A stretch of 64,000 bases of DNA, taken from assembly GCA_021647315.1 (NCBI GenBank), contig JAKIUY010000003.1, positions 29,191 through 93,190 on the forward strand, written 5' to 3'. The notes beneath the pieces were generated by a model. The model was not told the origin of the DNA. It saw nothing but the letters and a program-made list of their open reading frames with translations, and made no database searches. The DNA is from Victivallaceae bacterium. Its GTDB lineage: Bacteria > Verrucomicrobiota > Lentisphaeria > Victivallales > Victivallaceae. The position numbers and the translations under genes were made by a program. Within the stretch, counting starts at the first letter, position 1. Every line of letters starts with the position of its first letter. Below are positions 50,465 to 59,088 of the stretch, piece by piece.

Positions 50465-51532
50465 ATGGAGACTGAAATGTTCAAAGAGCAGCGCGGGAAA
50501 TGGCATTGGGTTTTGCGTGAAGCCGGTATTCTAGACTCATGGTTTGCTGATTATCAGAGACTTGCTGAATCCAATGCGGTAAAACGGAACCCCGTCAGAA
50601 CCGTTTTTCGCTATAATGATTATTTTATCAAACTTGATACTCCTGAAAAACTGCTGCACAAACTGCGCGGACGTCTGCGCCCAAAAGCTCAAGTCGAATT
50701 TGAAACAGCTCTGGAACTGGAAAAATGTTCGGTTCCGGTTGTTGAACATCTAGGCTGGGGACAGTGCGGGGGTAACAGCATGCTGATAACCCGGGCACTT
50801 CCGAATGCCGTGACCGTCATGGACTACTGGAAAACCTCATTTGTTTATGGCAATAATAACCCATCGCACTTCCTGGAACAGTTTGGTGCATTTCTTCAGA
50901 CCTTCTTTGCTTCCGGGTGCTATCATCCCGATTTCCACCCCGGCAACATCCTTTACAACCCTGAAAACAGCAACTTTGCCTTGGTCGACCTTTACGGAAT
51001 AAAACCGAATAGTAAACCGCTTTCGGTTAATGAACGGATAAAAATGTATGCCATCGTAAACTGCCTGAAAGCGGTGGTCAGCGATGCAGCAGCAATTGCA
51101 TTCATTGATAAGCTCGGATTGAAACTTAAAAATGAAACATCCGAAGAATTATGGCAGCAACTGCTTGACTATAAGTTATCGAGAATCAGAGCAGAATGGC
51201 CCAAACGAAAAAAACAGATTGTTGCCGAATATGATAAATTTGTCACTCGGTGTGATGATGCTAACGGAAAATACCTGTTCCGTCATAATCAGAATCGACA
51301 GCCATATATCAAACCCGAACTGCCACTGAGCACCACAGCCCCGAAACTCTATCCCGCGAAGCTGCCAACCGCTGAAGCCGAACAACTCTGGCTGAATTCG
51401 TTTCTAACTGATTTCCTGGGAGATGAACAAAATATGCCGTTAGTCTGGTATCAACGCAACAATTCGAACGATTCAATCCTCTATTTTCAGAAAAAAAACT
51501 CTGTTCTTAACCATAATTCAGTTCAAAAGTAA
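50465..51532 (+). CDS. Lipopolysaccharide core kinase-like (WaaP/Kdo kinase family) protein
   Basis: 355 residues with a protein-kinase-like fold: YFIKLDTPEKLLHKLRGRLR (lysine of the N-lobe), AQVEFETALELEKCSVPVVE, and the catalytic loop CYHPDFHPGNILYN with FALVDLYGI as the metal-binding DxD/DFG equivalent. This matches LPS core heptose kinase or Kdo kinase relatives, consistent with the LPS-producing cell (lpxC). The C-terminal ~90 residues are not recognised. Monocistronic with an ATGGAG region before the start; ATG 50480 is an alternative. Confidence 0.75.
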   Translation: METEMFKEQRGKWHWVLREAGILDSWFADYQRLAESNAVKRNPVRTVFRYNDYFIKLDTPEKLLHKLRGRLRPKAQVEFETALELEKCSVPVVEHLGWGQCGGNSMLITRALPNAVTVMDYWKTSFVYGNNNPSHFLEQFGAFLQTFFASGCYHPDFHPGNILYNPENSNFALVDLYGIKPNSKPLSVNERIKMYAIVNCLKAVVSDAAAIAFIDKLGLKLKNETSEELWQQLLDYKLSRIRAEWPKRKKQIVAEYDKFVTRCDDANGKYLFRHNQNRQPYIKPELPLSTTAPKLYPAKLPTAEAEQLWLNSFLTDFLGDEQNMPLVWYQRNNSNDSILYFQKKNSVLNHNSVQK

Positions 51533-51604
51533 CAAAGTGTAGGTTTGACCCTACTTTCACCAGAAACTCTTCCCCGTTATTTAATCGTTATTTAATCGTT
51601 ATTT

Positions 51605-52309
51605 TTAAAAGTGCCCTTTTCCGAGAAAGCTGATTACTGCTTTTTTTGTAGCTGGCATGTGCATGATAAAAGAGTGTTCAGCATTGATTTTCAGATAATG
51701 CTTAACGCCCGGCAGTTGGGTGTATTCTTCTTTTACCTCATTGTCAAAACGTCCGATAATAATGCCTATCTCCAACCCGGCCGGAATCGGCACCTGATGA
51801 ATATAGGCATCGGGGGCACTACTCAAATCCGCCAGCGGCTTCACCCAACGAGCGACGAAGGGCAAATATTTGCAGCATAACCGGGCAATATCCGAGCCCA
51901 GGTGCGGCGGGGCTATCATGATAATTCGCTTGAACCGTTCTCGAGTCAGAATTTCATTGTCCTCATTTTGTCCTTGAGCAAGATGGCCAAGTGCTTCACG
52001 AGTCAAAATCCCTCCCATGCTGTGAGTTACCAGATCAATTTTTTTATCAGGATGTTCAGTTGCGATCTTTTCGAGGTATGCTTTGAAGTGCTGCCCGTGT
52101 TCAGCAACTGAGTGGCGTGAGGTCTGATAGTCATAAAGGTAAATATGGTAACCACATTTTTGTAATACCCGCCCGAGACGATAGAAATTGATACTTCGCC
52201 GAATCAGACCGTGAACCATCACTACCACTTCGTGTTTATCTTCCCCGAGTGGCGAAAAATAGAAGTGACACTTCCGCCCTCTCAAATATTTAATTATTGT
52301 ATTGATCAA
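51605..52309 (-). CDS. Alpha/beta hydrolase (lipase/acyltransferase-like)
   Basis: 234 residues. VVVMVHGLIRRSINFYRLGR holds the oxyanion HG motif; the nucleophile elbow is DLVTHSMGGILTREAL (GxSxG variant HSMGG), then APPHLGSDIARL and a late EHSFIMH carrying the catalytic His. Resembles cytoplasmic PGAP1-like or triacylglycerol lipase family hydrolases; no signal peptide. Substrate unknown. Convergent with the kinase-like gene; between them lie about three tandem 11-bp units cgttatttaat (51575-51607). Confidence 0.85.
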   Translation of the reverse strand: MINTIIKYLRGRKCHFYFSPLGEDKHEVVVMVHGLIRRSINFYRLGRVLQKCGYHIYLYDYQTSRHSVAEHGQHFKAYLEKIATEHPDKKIDLVTHSMGGILTREALGHLAQGQNEDNEILTRERFKRIIMIAPPHLGSDIARLCCKYLPFVARWVKPLADLSSAPDAYIHQVPIPAGLEIGIIIGRFDNEVKEEYTQLPGVKHYLKINAEHSFIMHMPATKKAVISFLGKGHF

Positions 52310-52365
52310 TGAAGGTTTCCTGCTTAAATTAGTGCATTCGTAGCTAACAGCTTTTTTATGGTTTA

Positions 52366-53136
52366 TTAAAATTGCGCGTCATAGTCAAATGCTGGTTCCC
52401 GGGAAAAATCTATAACTCTATGTGGGTTGGCTTTGCCGTCTTTACCAGTCGAGGAACCAGCATCGTAGACTCGTTCAATTCCCCAGTTTCCATTCCACAC
52501 TTTACCATCATGATTATGACCGAAAAGCAGAACATCCACTGGATGGTTCTTTAAAATATCTCCCAGTTTCTCTGAATCCTTTAAATGATGTAGCGGCTTC
52601 GGCGCAAAAGGATGGTGATGAAGGTAAACAACTTTATATTCGATATCTGTCAATTCATCTGATGCTAATAGTTCAGCGAGCCGATCTAATTGTTCTTCAC
52701 CAAGCTCACCTTGCGCCCATAATGAATCGTACCAGTTTAATTCTTCCGCCGTAGAATCCAATCCGATAAAGGCGATATTATCGACCATATCCAGTTTAGG
52801 ATACGTTATGTCCGGATTGCCGAAAAAATGCTGTTTAAATAATTCAACATACTTTGAATATCCTCTACCGCCAGTGCCGTAGTCATGGTTACCGGGAACC
52901 ACTAAAACCATAAACCCAGCGTCTTCAAGTCTGTTCAAATGCTCACTGGTCGCGGCATAGCTACTCTCTTCTGTCGCATTATCAACTAAGTCTCCAGTCA
53001 CGACAACGACGTAATCACTTGCCGGTCTCTTATGGAAAATCATTCTGCTAACCATATCCCCGAGTACTGATGTAAGATTTTCGTAACCTACATGCAAATC
53101 CGACAGATGGATAATTTTTTTTTGTCGAGTAGGCAT
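52366..53136 (-). CDS. Calcineurin-like metallophosphoesterase
   Basis: 256 residues with the complete set of metal-binding motifs: IIHLSDLHVG, VVTGDLVDN, VPGNHDYG, VVYLHHHPF and LLFGHNHDG. The C-terminal part (YDAGSSTGKDGKANPHRVID) is typical of cAMP phosphodiesterase-like (CpdA) or 3',5'-phosphoesterase relatives, but the substrate is not defined. ATG 53136 is preferred because GGAGA lies about 9 nt upstream; ATG 53151 would add five residues. A 93-bp repeat (53188-53280) sits just upstream. Confidence 0.88.
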   Translation of the reverse strand: MPTRQKKIIHLSDLHVGYENLTSVLGDMVSRMIFHKRPASDYVVVVTGDLVDNATEESSYAATSEHLNRLEDAGFMVLVVPGNHDYGTGGRGYSKYVELFKQHFFGNPDITYPKLDMVDNIAFIGLDSTAEELNWYDSLWAQGELGEEQLDRLAELLASDELTDIEYKVVYLHHHPFAPKPLHHLKDSEKLGDILKNHPVDVLLFGHNHDGKVWNGNWGIERVYDAGSSTGKDGKANPHRVIDFSREPAFDYDAQF

Positions 53137-53187
53137 AATATATTTCTCCATGTTACATTTTTATTTTTGCATCAAAGTTAACCTATT

Positions 53188-53280
53188 GACCGGTAAAATG
53201 TTACATTTTATTTTTCAATAGCAGAATATTTATCAAAAATATCTTTTCAGAACCGGCAATAGTCGGATTTGAAAACCTTC
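53188..53280. repeat. 93-bp dispersed repeat, copy A, upstream of metallophosphoesterase gene
   Basis: Aligns without length change to 58887-58979 (shared gac.ggtaaaat.ttacatt, then .ccggc.atagtcggatttg and aaaa.cttc), with considerable divergence. Both copies lie a few dozen bases upstream of a minus-strand gene and after another minus-strand gene. It may carry a promoter or terminator. Confidence 0.65.
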
Positions 53281-53316
53281 ATATGCCTCTTTGCTTCATG
53301 GTAAAAAAGTTGCAGA

Positions 53317-54150
53317 TTATTTTGTCAGTAACTTCATGCCGGTATCAGAGAACTCTATCACTCGCTCACGGTAAAGATTACCGATGACCTGCTTAAAGCG
53401 CTTCCTGCTCATATTGAAATGCTGTTTAACCAGCTCGCTTGAACTTTTAGCATTAAACGGCAGAGAGCCACCAGCCTCACGCAGAGCGTCAATAATCTGT
53501 TCCCTGGCATCCTTCACGCCGGTAGTGCCGGTTTTTTGCAGCGCAACATCAATATTACCATCGTCGCGCAGTTTTGCGATATAGCCCTGTAGGTGGTCGC
53601 CGAGAGCTACCGGTTTAAACAGTTCGTTTTTATAAAGCATGCCGTAATGGCGACGATTGATCAACACCGGGAAACCAATCTCAATTTCATCATAAACAAT
53701 CAAATCCACTGCCATATCAGGACTGAGTTCGTCACGTGACTTGCTCAAAATCGGGGTAAAACGGCTTGAAGCCATGATTCTGTCACTGACTTTGTCATAA
53801 CATACCCGGACGACATACGTTTCACCCTGTTTCATTGGTTTCCGCTGTTCTCGGAATGGCACAAAAAGATCTTTTTCAAGCCCCCAGTCAAGAAATGCGC
53901 CAACCGAAGCAATATCTTTGACTTCAAGTGCCACGATATCGCCGACGGTTGCTTTAGGGTGCAGGGTTGTGGCAATCATCCGGTCTTCAGAGTCATAGTA
54001 GACAAAAACATCAACCATATCACCGACTCTACTGCCGGACGGAACATAGCGCTTCGGCAGCAGGATCGCGTGTTCCCTGTCACCCAGGTAGACTCCGAAG
54101 TCAACCTCACGCTCAATTCTTAAACTATTATATTTTCCCGGTTCAATCAT
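53317..54150 (-). CDS. cvfB: S1-domain RNA-binding protein CvfB/YitL
   Basis: 277 residues: consecutive S1-like domains (REVDFGVYLGDREHAILLPK; TVGDIVALEVKDIASVGAFL then DWGLEKDLFVP, the conserved CvfB block; GYIAKLRDDGNIDVAL) and a C-terminal winged helix (SSSELVKQHFNMSRKRFKQV). CvfB homologues influence virulence and RNA binding in Firmicutes; role here unknown. It starts 3 nt after the serA stop, so the two are co-transcribed. Confidence 0.9.
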   Translation of the reverse strand: MIEPGKYNSLRIEREVDFGVYLGDREHAILLPKRYVPSGSRVGDMVDVFVYYDSEDRMIATTLHPKATVGDIVALEVKDIASVGAFLDWGLEKDLFVPFREQRKPMKQGETYVVRVCYDKVSDRIMASSRFTPILSKSRDELSPDMAVDLIVYDEIEIGFPVLINRRHYGMLYKNELFKPVALGDHLQGYIAKLRDDGNIDVALQKTGTTGVKDAREQIIDALREAGGSLPFNAKSSSELVKQHFNMSRKRFKQVIGNLYRERVIEFSDTGMKLLTK

Positions 54151-54153
54151 AAT

Positions 54154-55728
54154 TTAACTTTTACAGCTGTAGCAGAACGCAATATTCGCACCGACAGAAA
54201 TCTTAATTTTCGCCAACAGATCTTCATCGACCGGAACATCGGTTTTTACACTTGCCAGTGAACGGTTGATCTTGAGATCCTGCGGCGCGCGGATGTCAAT
54301 GATATTTATATCGTTTTCGCCCAATATACCGGCTATTTTTCCAATAATACCCGGTTCATCACTGTATTCGACGAACAGGTTATGGCCGGATGGAGCCAAA
54401 TAGAGACGATCGAAGTTGTTAATTCTGGAGACCATCAGATTGCCTTCGGTCAAAGTTCCGCGGACACTGACCTTATTTATCACCTCGTCCCCCATAAAAA
54501 GATCAATCGTGATTGAATCACCATAATTTTTATCGTTGGAAATTTCACGGTTTTTATATTCAATACCACGTTCCGACAGAAATGATTCAGCGTCACCAGC
54601 ATCCAGATAAGGATCAAAATCAGGACTGAGAGCCGCTGTGATCGGTGACAACATCCATTTTGCATATTGATTCAGGTTTCCATAAAAACTGCTTTCAATA
54701 CGCACCGGCTGTTTCTGCTGTCCCAGGTAACCATGAGCAATACCGGTCAGCAGGTTTGCCAGACGCTGATAGTTGGCATCAAGCCCGTCCGGAATATCTT
54801 TATTTACTACACAATCAGTAATACCCTGATCAAAATAGCAGATACTCTGTTCGGCAGCGCGTTTGGCGGCATTAAAATTGGCTTCAACAGTACTTGCCCC
54901 CAAATGAGGCAGCATCAAATCAGCAATATCGGCCACGGATTTATCGCCAGCAGCATCTTTAGCATAAACATCATTACAGAAGATAATTTTTTTATCCTGT
55001 TTAGCTGCCCGCAGGTCGTCTTCATTGATGACTCCGGCTCTGGCACAGTTGACCAGCATCGCACCATCTTTCATCATATCAAAATATTTGCAGTTGATAA
55101 TCCCACGGGTTTCATCATTTTCCGGGATATGAAGTGAAATGAAATCGGACTGGCTGAATATCTCTTCCATTGAACAGAGCTCAATATCAAGCTGTTCCGC
55201 CATGCTTGCGGAAATCATTGGATCGTACCCGAGAAATTTCATTTCAAAGCCCTGGAGCCGTTTAGACACCAGCTGGCCGATATTCCCCAGTCCCAGAATA
55301 CCAATGGTTTTCCCGGTCAGTTCCCGGCCCATCAGATTCTTCTTCTGCCATTCTCCATTACGGGTAGTTATATCGCCACGCACCAAGTGGCGGCTTGCTC
55401 CCAGGATCATCGCGATAACCTCTTCGGCAACCGCATTGGAGTTAGCTCCCGGCGTATTCATCACATCAATATTTTTCCGTCTGGCATATTTGGTATCAAT
55501 AGTGTTGTAACCAGCACCGGCTCTGACAACCAATTTTAATTTGGGCAGGGCATCAATAATATCAGCAGTGATTTTCTCACTGCGCACAATCAATACTGCG
55601 GCATCGCTGTTTTCCGCCACCAGAACGTTCAGTTCGCGGTCAGCATCCTGTACTACTTCAAAACCATTCTGCCGCAATAATTTTGCCGCGAATGTATCCA
55701 ATTTTGTCGGTATCAATACTTTTTTCAT
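54154..55728 (-). CDS. serA: D-3-phosphoglycerate dehydrogenase
   Basis: First step of serine synthesis. 524 residues as in the long SerA type: substrate domain (VVRAGAGYNTIDTKYARRKN), NAD-binding GILGLGNIGQLV, catalytic Arg in NCARAGVINE, Glu and the His in LPHLGASTVEA, an intervening domain and a C-terminal ACT domain (FVEYSDEPGIIGKIAGILGE) for feedback control. A strong AAGGAGATAAGG ribosome site precedes the ATG. Operon with cvfB. Confidence 0.96.
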   Translation of the reverse strand: MKKVLIPTKLDTFAAKLLRQNGFEVVQDADRELNVLVAENSDAAVLIVRSEKITADIIDALPKLKLVVRAGAGYNTIDTKYARRKNIDVMNTPGANSNAVAEEVIAMILGASRHLVRGDITTRNGEWQKKNLMGRELTGKTIGILGLGNIGQLVSKRLQGFEMKFLGYDPMISASMAEQLDIELCSMEEIFSQSDFISLHIPENDETRGIINCKYFDMMKDGAMLVNCARAGVINEDDLRAAKQDKKIIFCNDVYAKDAAGDKSVADIADLMLPHLGASTVEANFNAAKRAAEQSICYFDQGITDCVVNKDIPDGLDANYQRLANLLTGIAHGYLGQQKQPVRIESSFYGNLNQYAKWMLSPITAALSPDFDPYLDAGDAESFLSERGIEYKNREISNDKNYGDSITIDLFMGDEVINKVSVRGTLTEGNLMVSRINNFDRLYLAPSGHNLFVEYSDEPGIIGKIAGILGENDINIIDIRAPQDLKINRSLASVKTDVPVDEDLLAKIKISVGANIAFCYSCKS

Positions 55729-55966
55729 TTAACCTTATCTCCTTGGCTAATTTTCTCTGAAGTTGCTAAAAACAAACTATACTTTATCAAACAGTAATTG
55801 GCAACAGCTTTATCAATAAAAATCAACTTTTACTATTGCTATTCATTCTGAATATCATCAAATATGAATTAGACCCGCTTCATTCCACTATTTTTTTTAA
55901 CTAATTTGCAAAATAACATTTTCTGCTTTTATTTATAATACATTAACGATTAAGGGATTTTCGAAT

Positions 55967-56572
55967 ATGGGAACTAAGAGGATTCACAGGTATTGTCTCG
56001 GCTGGACGAAGGGCTACTATTTCACACTTATTGAATTGATAATAGTTATTATGATAATCGCCTTACTGGCGGCAATGATTCTACCGGCAATTGGCAAAGC
56101 TCATGAGCAATCAAAGCGCAGTGGCTGTTTAAGCAATTTGAAACAGCTGGCTCTGGGACTGTTTCTCTATGCCGATGACCACAATGAAAAACTGCCGGCT
56201 TCCGCTAGCGGGTTAAAGGTATTGTGCGATACACGCTATATCGTTCCGAAAATATTTCTCTGCCCGTCAGATAGACTTAACCGTATCTCCTTAATCGATA
56301 ATTATTTCCATAACCGTGACAACAGTATTTCCGCCAGTTATCATTTTGTCAACTATTACCGTTCAGATGATGAAAAACTCAGCATGCTTGTTCCCCGCCC
56401 TGCAAAATATGCGCTGGAATGGGATCTTTACGGGGGCAGTTATGACTCAGCAAATGCGAAAAAACGCAATCACGCTATTAACGGGGGTAATGTTATTTTT
56501 TTCGACAGCCATGCCGTCTGGGTCTACCGTCCATTATGGTTTAAAAAGAATAAACCGGTCTATATGCCATAA
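55967..56572 (+). CDS. Pseudopilin-like protein with prepilin N-terminal helix
   Basis: 201 residues. The N-terminal YYFTLIELIIVIMIIALLAA is a type IV pilin/pseudopilin helix, but the residue before Phe is Tyr rather than the usual Gly, as often seen in PVC-group proteins of this kind. After it come CLSNLKQLALGLFLYADDHN and, at the end, HAINGGNVIFFDSHAVWVYR, the pattern of the large DUF1559-like/H-X9-DG family of Planctomycetes and Lentisphaerota. This is the best taxonomic marker in the window. Likely surface or secretion-associated. Tail-to-tail overlap of 13 nt with the next gene. Confidence 0.88.
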   Translation: MGTKRIHRYCLGWTKGYYFTLIELIIVIMIIALLAAMILPAIGKAHEQSKRSGCLSNLKQLALGLFLYADDHNEKLPASASGLKVLCDTRYIVPKIFLCPSDRLNRISLIDNYFHNRDNSISASYHFVNYYRSDDEKLSMLVPRPAKYALEWDLYGGSYDSANAKKRNHAINGGNVIFFDSHAVWVYRPLWFKKNKPVYMP

Positions 56573-57213
56573 GTTTCAGGCTGTTCTCTTACTACCTGCT
56601 GCATGCGGTCAATGGTCTTGTCCCCCATACCCGGGACTTTTAACAACTCATCCCGTGAGGCATTAATTACATTGCTAACACTGTCGAATTCTTCCAGCAG
56701 GGTTTTCGCCATCTTAGTGCCTATGCCTGGCAGAGTACACAACAGACGCTGTTTCTTAGTATCCAGTCGTTGCGGATTATAACCGGTCAATACCCCTCGA
56801 TTTTTACCGATACGCTCACGCTGAACATAAAGTTGGGCTAAATGCCATGCAGTATCTGTTTCGTTATGAGTTCGCAAAACAGGTATACGATAGGTCTGAG
56901 CAAGCGAAATAAGCGCGCCACGCACGGCACTGAGTTTAATGTCAATATCATGGTCAAGAAAATGCTCACCCTCAATAATGATCAGCGGATTTTCATCCAG
57001 CTGTGCAAGTCGGAATGCCTGGTTAAACAATCTGCCATCAATAATCGACAGGCAGAAATCACGCGTCGTTTTACGTTCAACCACAGTGTCGGGGTAGATA
57101 TGATAGTCACCGAATTTCAGCTGGCGGGATTCAACGCTGATACCATGCTGTTGAGTGAGACAATTAATCAGTGTATCGGCTTGTTCACGGTGATCAATCA
57201 ATATTTGTGCCAT
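56560..57213 (-). CDS. ERCC4/XPF-family nuclease with helix-hairpin-helix tail
   Basis: 217 residues. The ERCC4 nuclease fold runs about 1-135: ILIDHREQAD, KFGDYHIYPDTVVERKTTRD (the GDY...ERKxxxD active site) and SIIDGRLFNQAFRLAQ, ENPLIIIEGE. A tandem helix-hairpin-helix follows (LCTLPGIGTKMAKTLLEEFD; LLKVPGMGDKTIDRMQQVV). This is the layout of archaeal XPF/Hef C-terminal halves and of Mus81-like enzymes, here in a bacterial genome without a helicase part. Probably cuts branched or flap DNA. ATG 57213 without a strong ribosome site. Confidence 0.85.
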   Translation of the reverse strand: MAQILIDHREQADTLINCLTQQHGISVESRQLKFGDYHIYPDTVVERKTTRDFCLSIIDGRLFNQAFRLAQLDENPLIIIEGEHFLDHDIDIKLSAVRGALISLAQTYRIPVLRTHNETDTAWHLAQLYVQRERIGKNRGVLTGYNPQRLDTKKQRLLCTLPGIGTKMAKTLLEEFDSVSNVINASRDELLKVPGMGDKTIDRMQQVVREQPETYGI

Positions 57214-57373
57214 TATCCCCCCTTATTCACAATCCAGTATCTTAAATAGGTTACAGGCACGAAAAGTTCGCTAGATCAGTAGTTTCTAACGACATCTAAT
57301 TTTAGATATAGCCCCATTTTTAAAATTGTGATTGCAGTTCCGGTTCATTTTTAAATGCTTTAAAGCAAAAATT

Positions 57374-58126
57374 TCAACAATTATAGTTTTTTACTGCATT
57401 GATAATATTTTCATCATGGGTTGGTTTTATCGTCTCACCGGGCTGAACGATGAGAAAATCGTCATGCCAGTCGCCATCTACCAGGCGTTGGAACAGTGTC
57501 ATGTCACCGGCCACCTTTTCAAAATCCCATTCAGCCGCCGCCGCGAGTTTTCGGGATTTTTTCTCAAAATGCTCATCCGCTTCGATACCCATTTCGATAA
57601 AAGTAAACTGATGGTAATTATGGGTTGTCTGGCACAGCGTTTCATAGAGGAATTCAGCATTATCTTCACCGTACTTGGCGACCAGATCCTCGTAACTCTC
57701 CCCCATCCCCATTTGATTAGCGACGGATTGACTTTCAAGTTCAGGATTTTCGGCATAATCCAGCCAACCGCTGGTATGAAAATAGACCCCGGGGTTGTCA
57801 AAAAAATATTTTTCGTAACGTTTTCTAGAGCCGAAGAACAGGGTGATGCAGTCATGGGCTTTTGCGACAACCAGTGGGATTTTAGCAGATTTAAGGCCAA
57901 TAATACCGTTATTACACAGTGCATAACCTAGAATAATGTAGTCGTAAAGTTCTTCATCTACCTGATCGATTGCCCGTTGCAGTTCGCTATTCATCTTTGC
58001 GGTTCCGACATCATGCAACCCTTTCGGCAGGAATTCAACATCGATACTATTTTCAGACTGGGCAATTGCCGCCAGTGCCTCCTGTTTAAGCACCTCGCAA
58101 CAGAACATTTTTAACTTTAATGACAT
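57374..58126 (-). CDS. DUF1638 protein
   Basis: 250 residues. Recognised by CCEVLKQEALAAI near the start, IILGYALCNNGIIGLKSAKI, VVAKAHDCITLFFGSRKRYE and FDNPGVYFHTSGWLDYA, the DUF1638 pattern with its conserved Cys and His residues. In other organisms DUF1638 genes are often near methylamine or corrinoid methyltransferases; none is visible here. Biochemical function unknown. Confidence 0.8.
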   Translation of the reverse strand: MSLKLKMFCCEVLKQEALAAIAQSENSIDVEFLPKGLHDVGTAKMNSELQRAIDQVDEELYDYIILGYALCNNGIIGLKSAKIPLVVAKAHDCITLFFGSRKRYEKYFFDNPGVYFHTSGWLDYAENPELESQSVANQMGMGESYEDLVAKYGEDNAEFLYETLCQTTHNYHQFTFIEMGIEADEHFEKKSRKLAAAAEWDFEKVAGDMTLFQRLVDGDWHDDFLIVQPGETIKPTHDENIINAVKNYNC

Positions 58127-58431
58127 TTTTCAATCCTTATTATTTGTACCTAATCAGGTGGCATCTGAAGGCAGATACCGCTTCAAGCTCCGTTGCTATG
58201 GAAGCGGCGGTGAAACTTAAACTTTTGCTCCAAAAACGAGGACATAACCGGCTTTGCCGGAACTGAAAAGTAGTCTGCGATTTCCAAGCGCATTGACAAA
58301 TAATCCCCCACATGGGATTAATGCTTGCGCCGGGACGTCACAAACTACTAGGGAATACCTACCCGAGCATAGCGACAGACGAAGTAATTCCCTATTAGGT
58401 TCAATTAACCTACTCGTTATTTTGCCGTTAT
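58127..58431. repeat. Repeat-filled gap
   Basis: Consists of known repeat families of this window: 58149-58192 (copy of the 8861 element), acataaccggctttgccgga (from 58244, the 'gttccggc...gccggttat' palindrome), agtagtctgcgatttccaag (from 58268, relative of 6305), and gggaatacctacccgagcat...aattccc (58352-58393), an inverted-repeat copy of the 'ctgtcgctacgctcg' family. No gene. Confidence 0.7.
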
Positions 58432-58863
58432 TCAGCCGTTATTATAGGATATTTTAGCTGAACTATTATTATTGGGTGAATATTTGTCGATCAATTTTGA
58501 AACGACGAACATGATGACAATAAAAGTAATAAAAAAGAGCAGAATAATCATAACTACAGCAATTTTTTTGTTTGAAACTTTCCCCTCTGCCAGCTCTTCG
58601 AGTTCTGCAAGTTCTTTGCGATGGCTGTTAAGAATCATCATTCCATGTTCAATCTCAAGCTCCGTCTCATCAGTCTCAGCTGAACTGCCAGGTTTCCGGG
58701 TGCTTCGGTTGATTGCTTTGACGGTCAATAGATCAATTTCCGGATCACTGACTGTTGAATCATCAAAGAGATCATTCCTGAACTGGGTCGCATCCGCAGG
58801 ATCAAACAGTAGCGGTTCGTCTGCTGGGGGATTCTCAACGGTTTTGCTATTTTTTCTACTCAT
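58432..58863 (-). CDS. Small single-pass membrane protein of unknown function
   Basis: 143 residues, acidic soluble N-terminal region (EPLLFDPADATQFRNDLFDD) and a charged helix (SHRKELAELEELAEGKVSNK) leading to one C-terminal membrane helix IAVVMIILLFFITFIVIMFV followed by VVSKLIDKYS. No family recognised. It is probably a tail-anchored inner-membrane protein. Upstream of its start lies the second copy of the 93-bp repeat. Confidence 0.6.
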   Translation of the reverse strand: MSRKNSKTVENPPADEPLLFDPADATQFRNDLFDDSTVSDPEIDLLTVKAINRSTRKPGSSAETDETELEIEHGMMILNSHRKELAELEELAEGKVSNKKIAVVMIILLFFITFIVIMFVVSKLIDKYSPNNNSSAKISYNNG

Positions 58864-58886
58864 AAATTTACTCCGAATGGCATTTT

Positions 58887-58979
58887 GACAGGTAAAATAT
58901 TACATTATTATTTCCCAACAGTGGAATTTTTCTAAAAAAAACTTTCCAAACCCGATGCCAGTCGGATTTGAAAATCTTC
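58887..58979. repeat. 93-bp dispersed repeat, copy B
   Basis: Counterpart of 53188-53280, starting 24 nt upstream of the ATG of the small membrane protein. Further partial similarity (ggtaaaaaa) extends toward 59035. Confidence 0.65.
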
Positions 58980-59088
58980 GTGTTCTGCTTTGCAGCCGTT
59001 TCTACGTTCAGGCAACGTGGTAAAAAAAGTTTTTGGTTGCGGCTTTGTTACTCTGCATAACTTCTGGTTTGTTTATTCATATTGTTTC

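Noticed and set aside
56316..56666. 116-codon plus-strand frame overlapping the pseudopilin gene and the ERCC4 gene
   Set aside because: Shadow of two well supported genes in another frame and strand.
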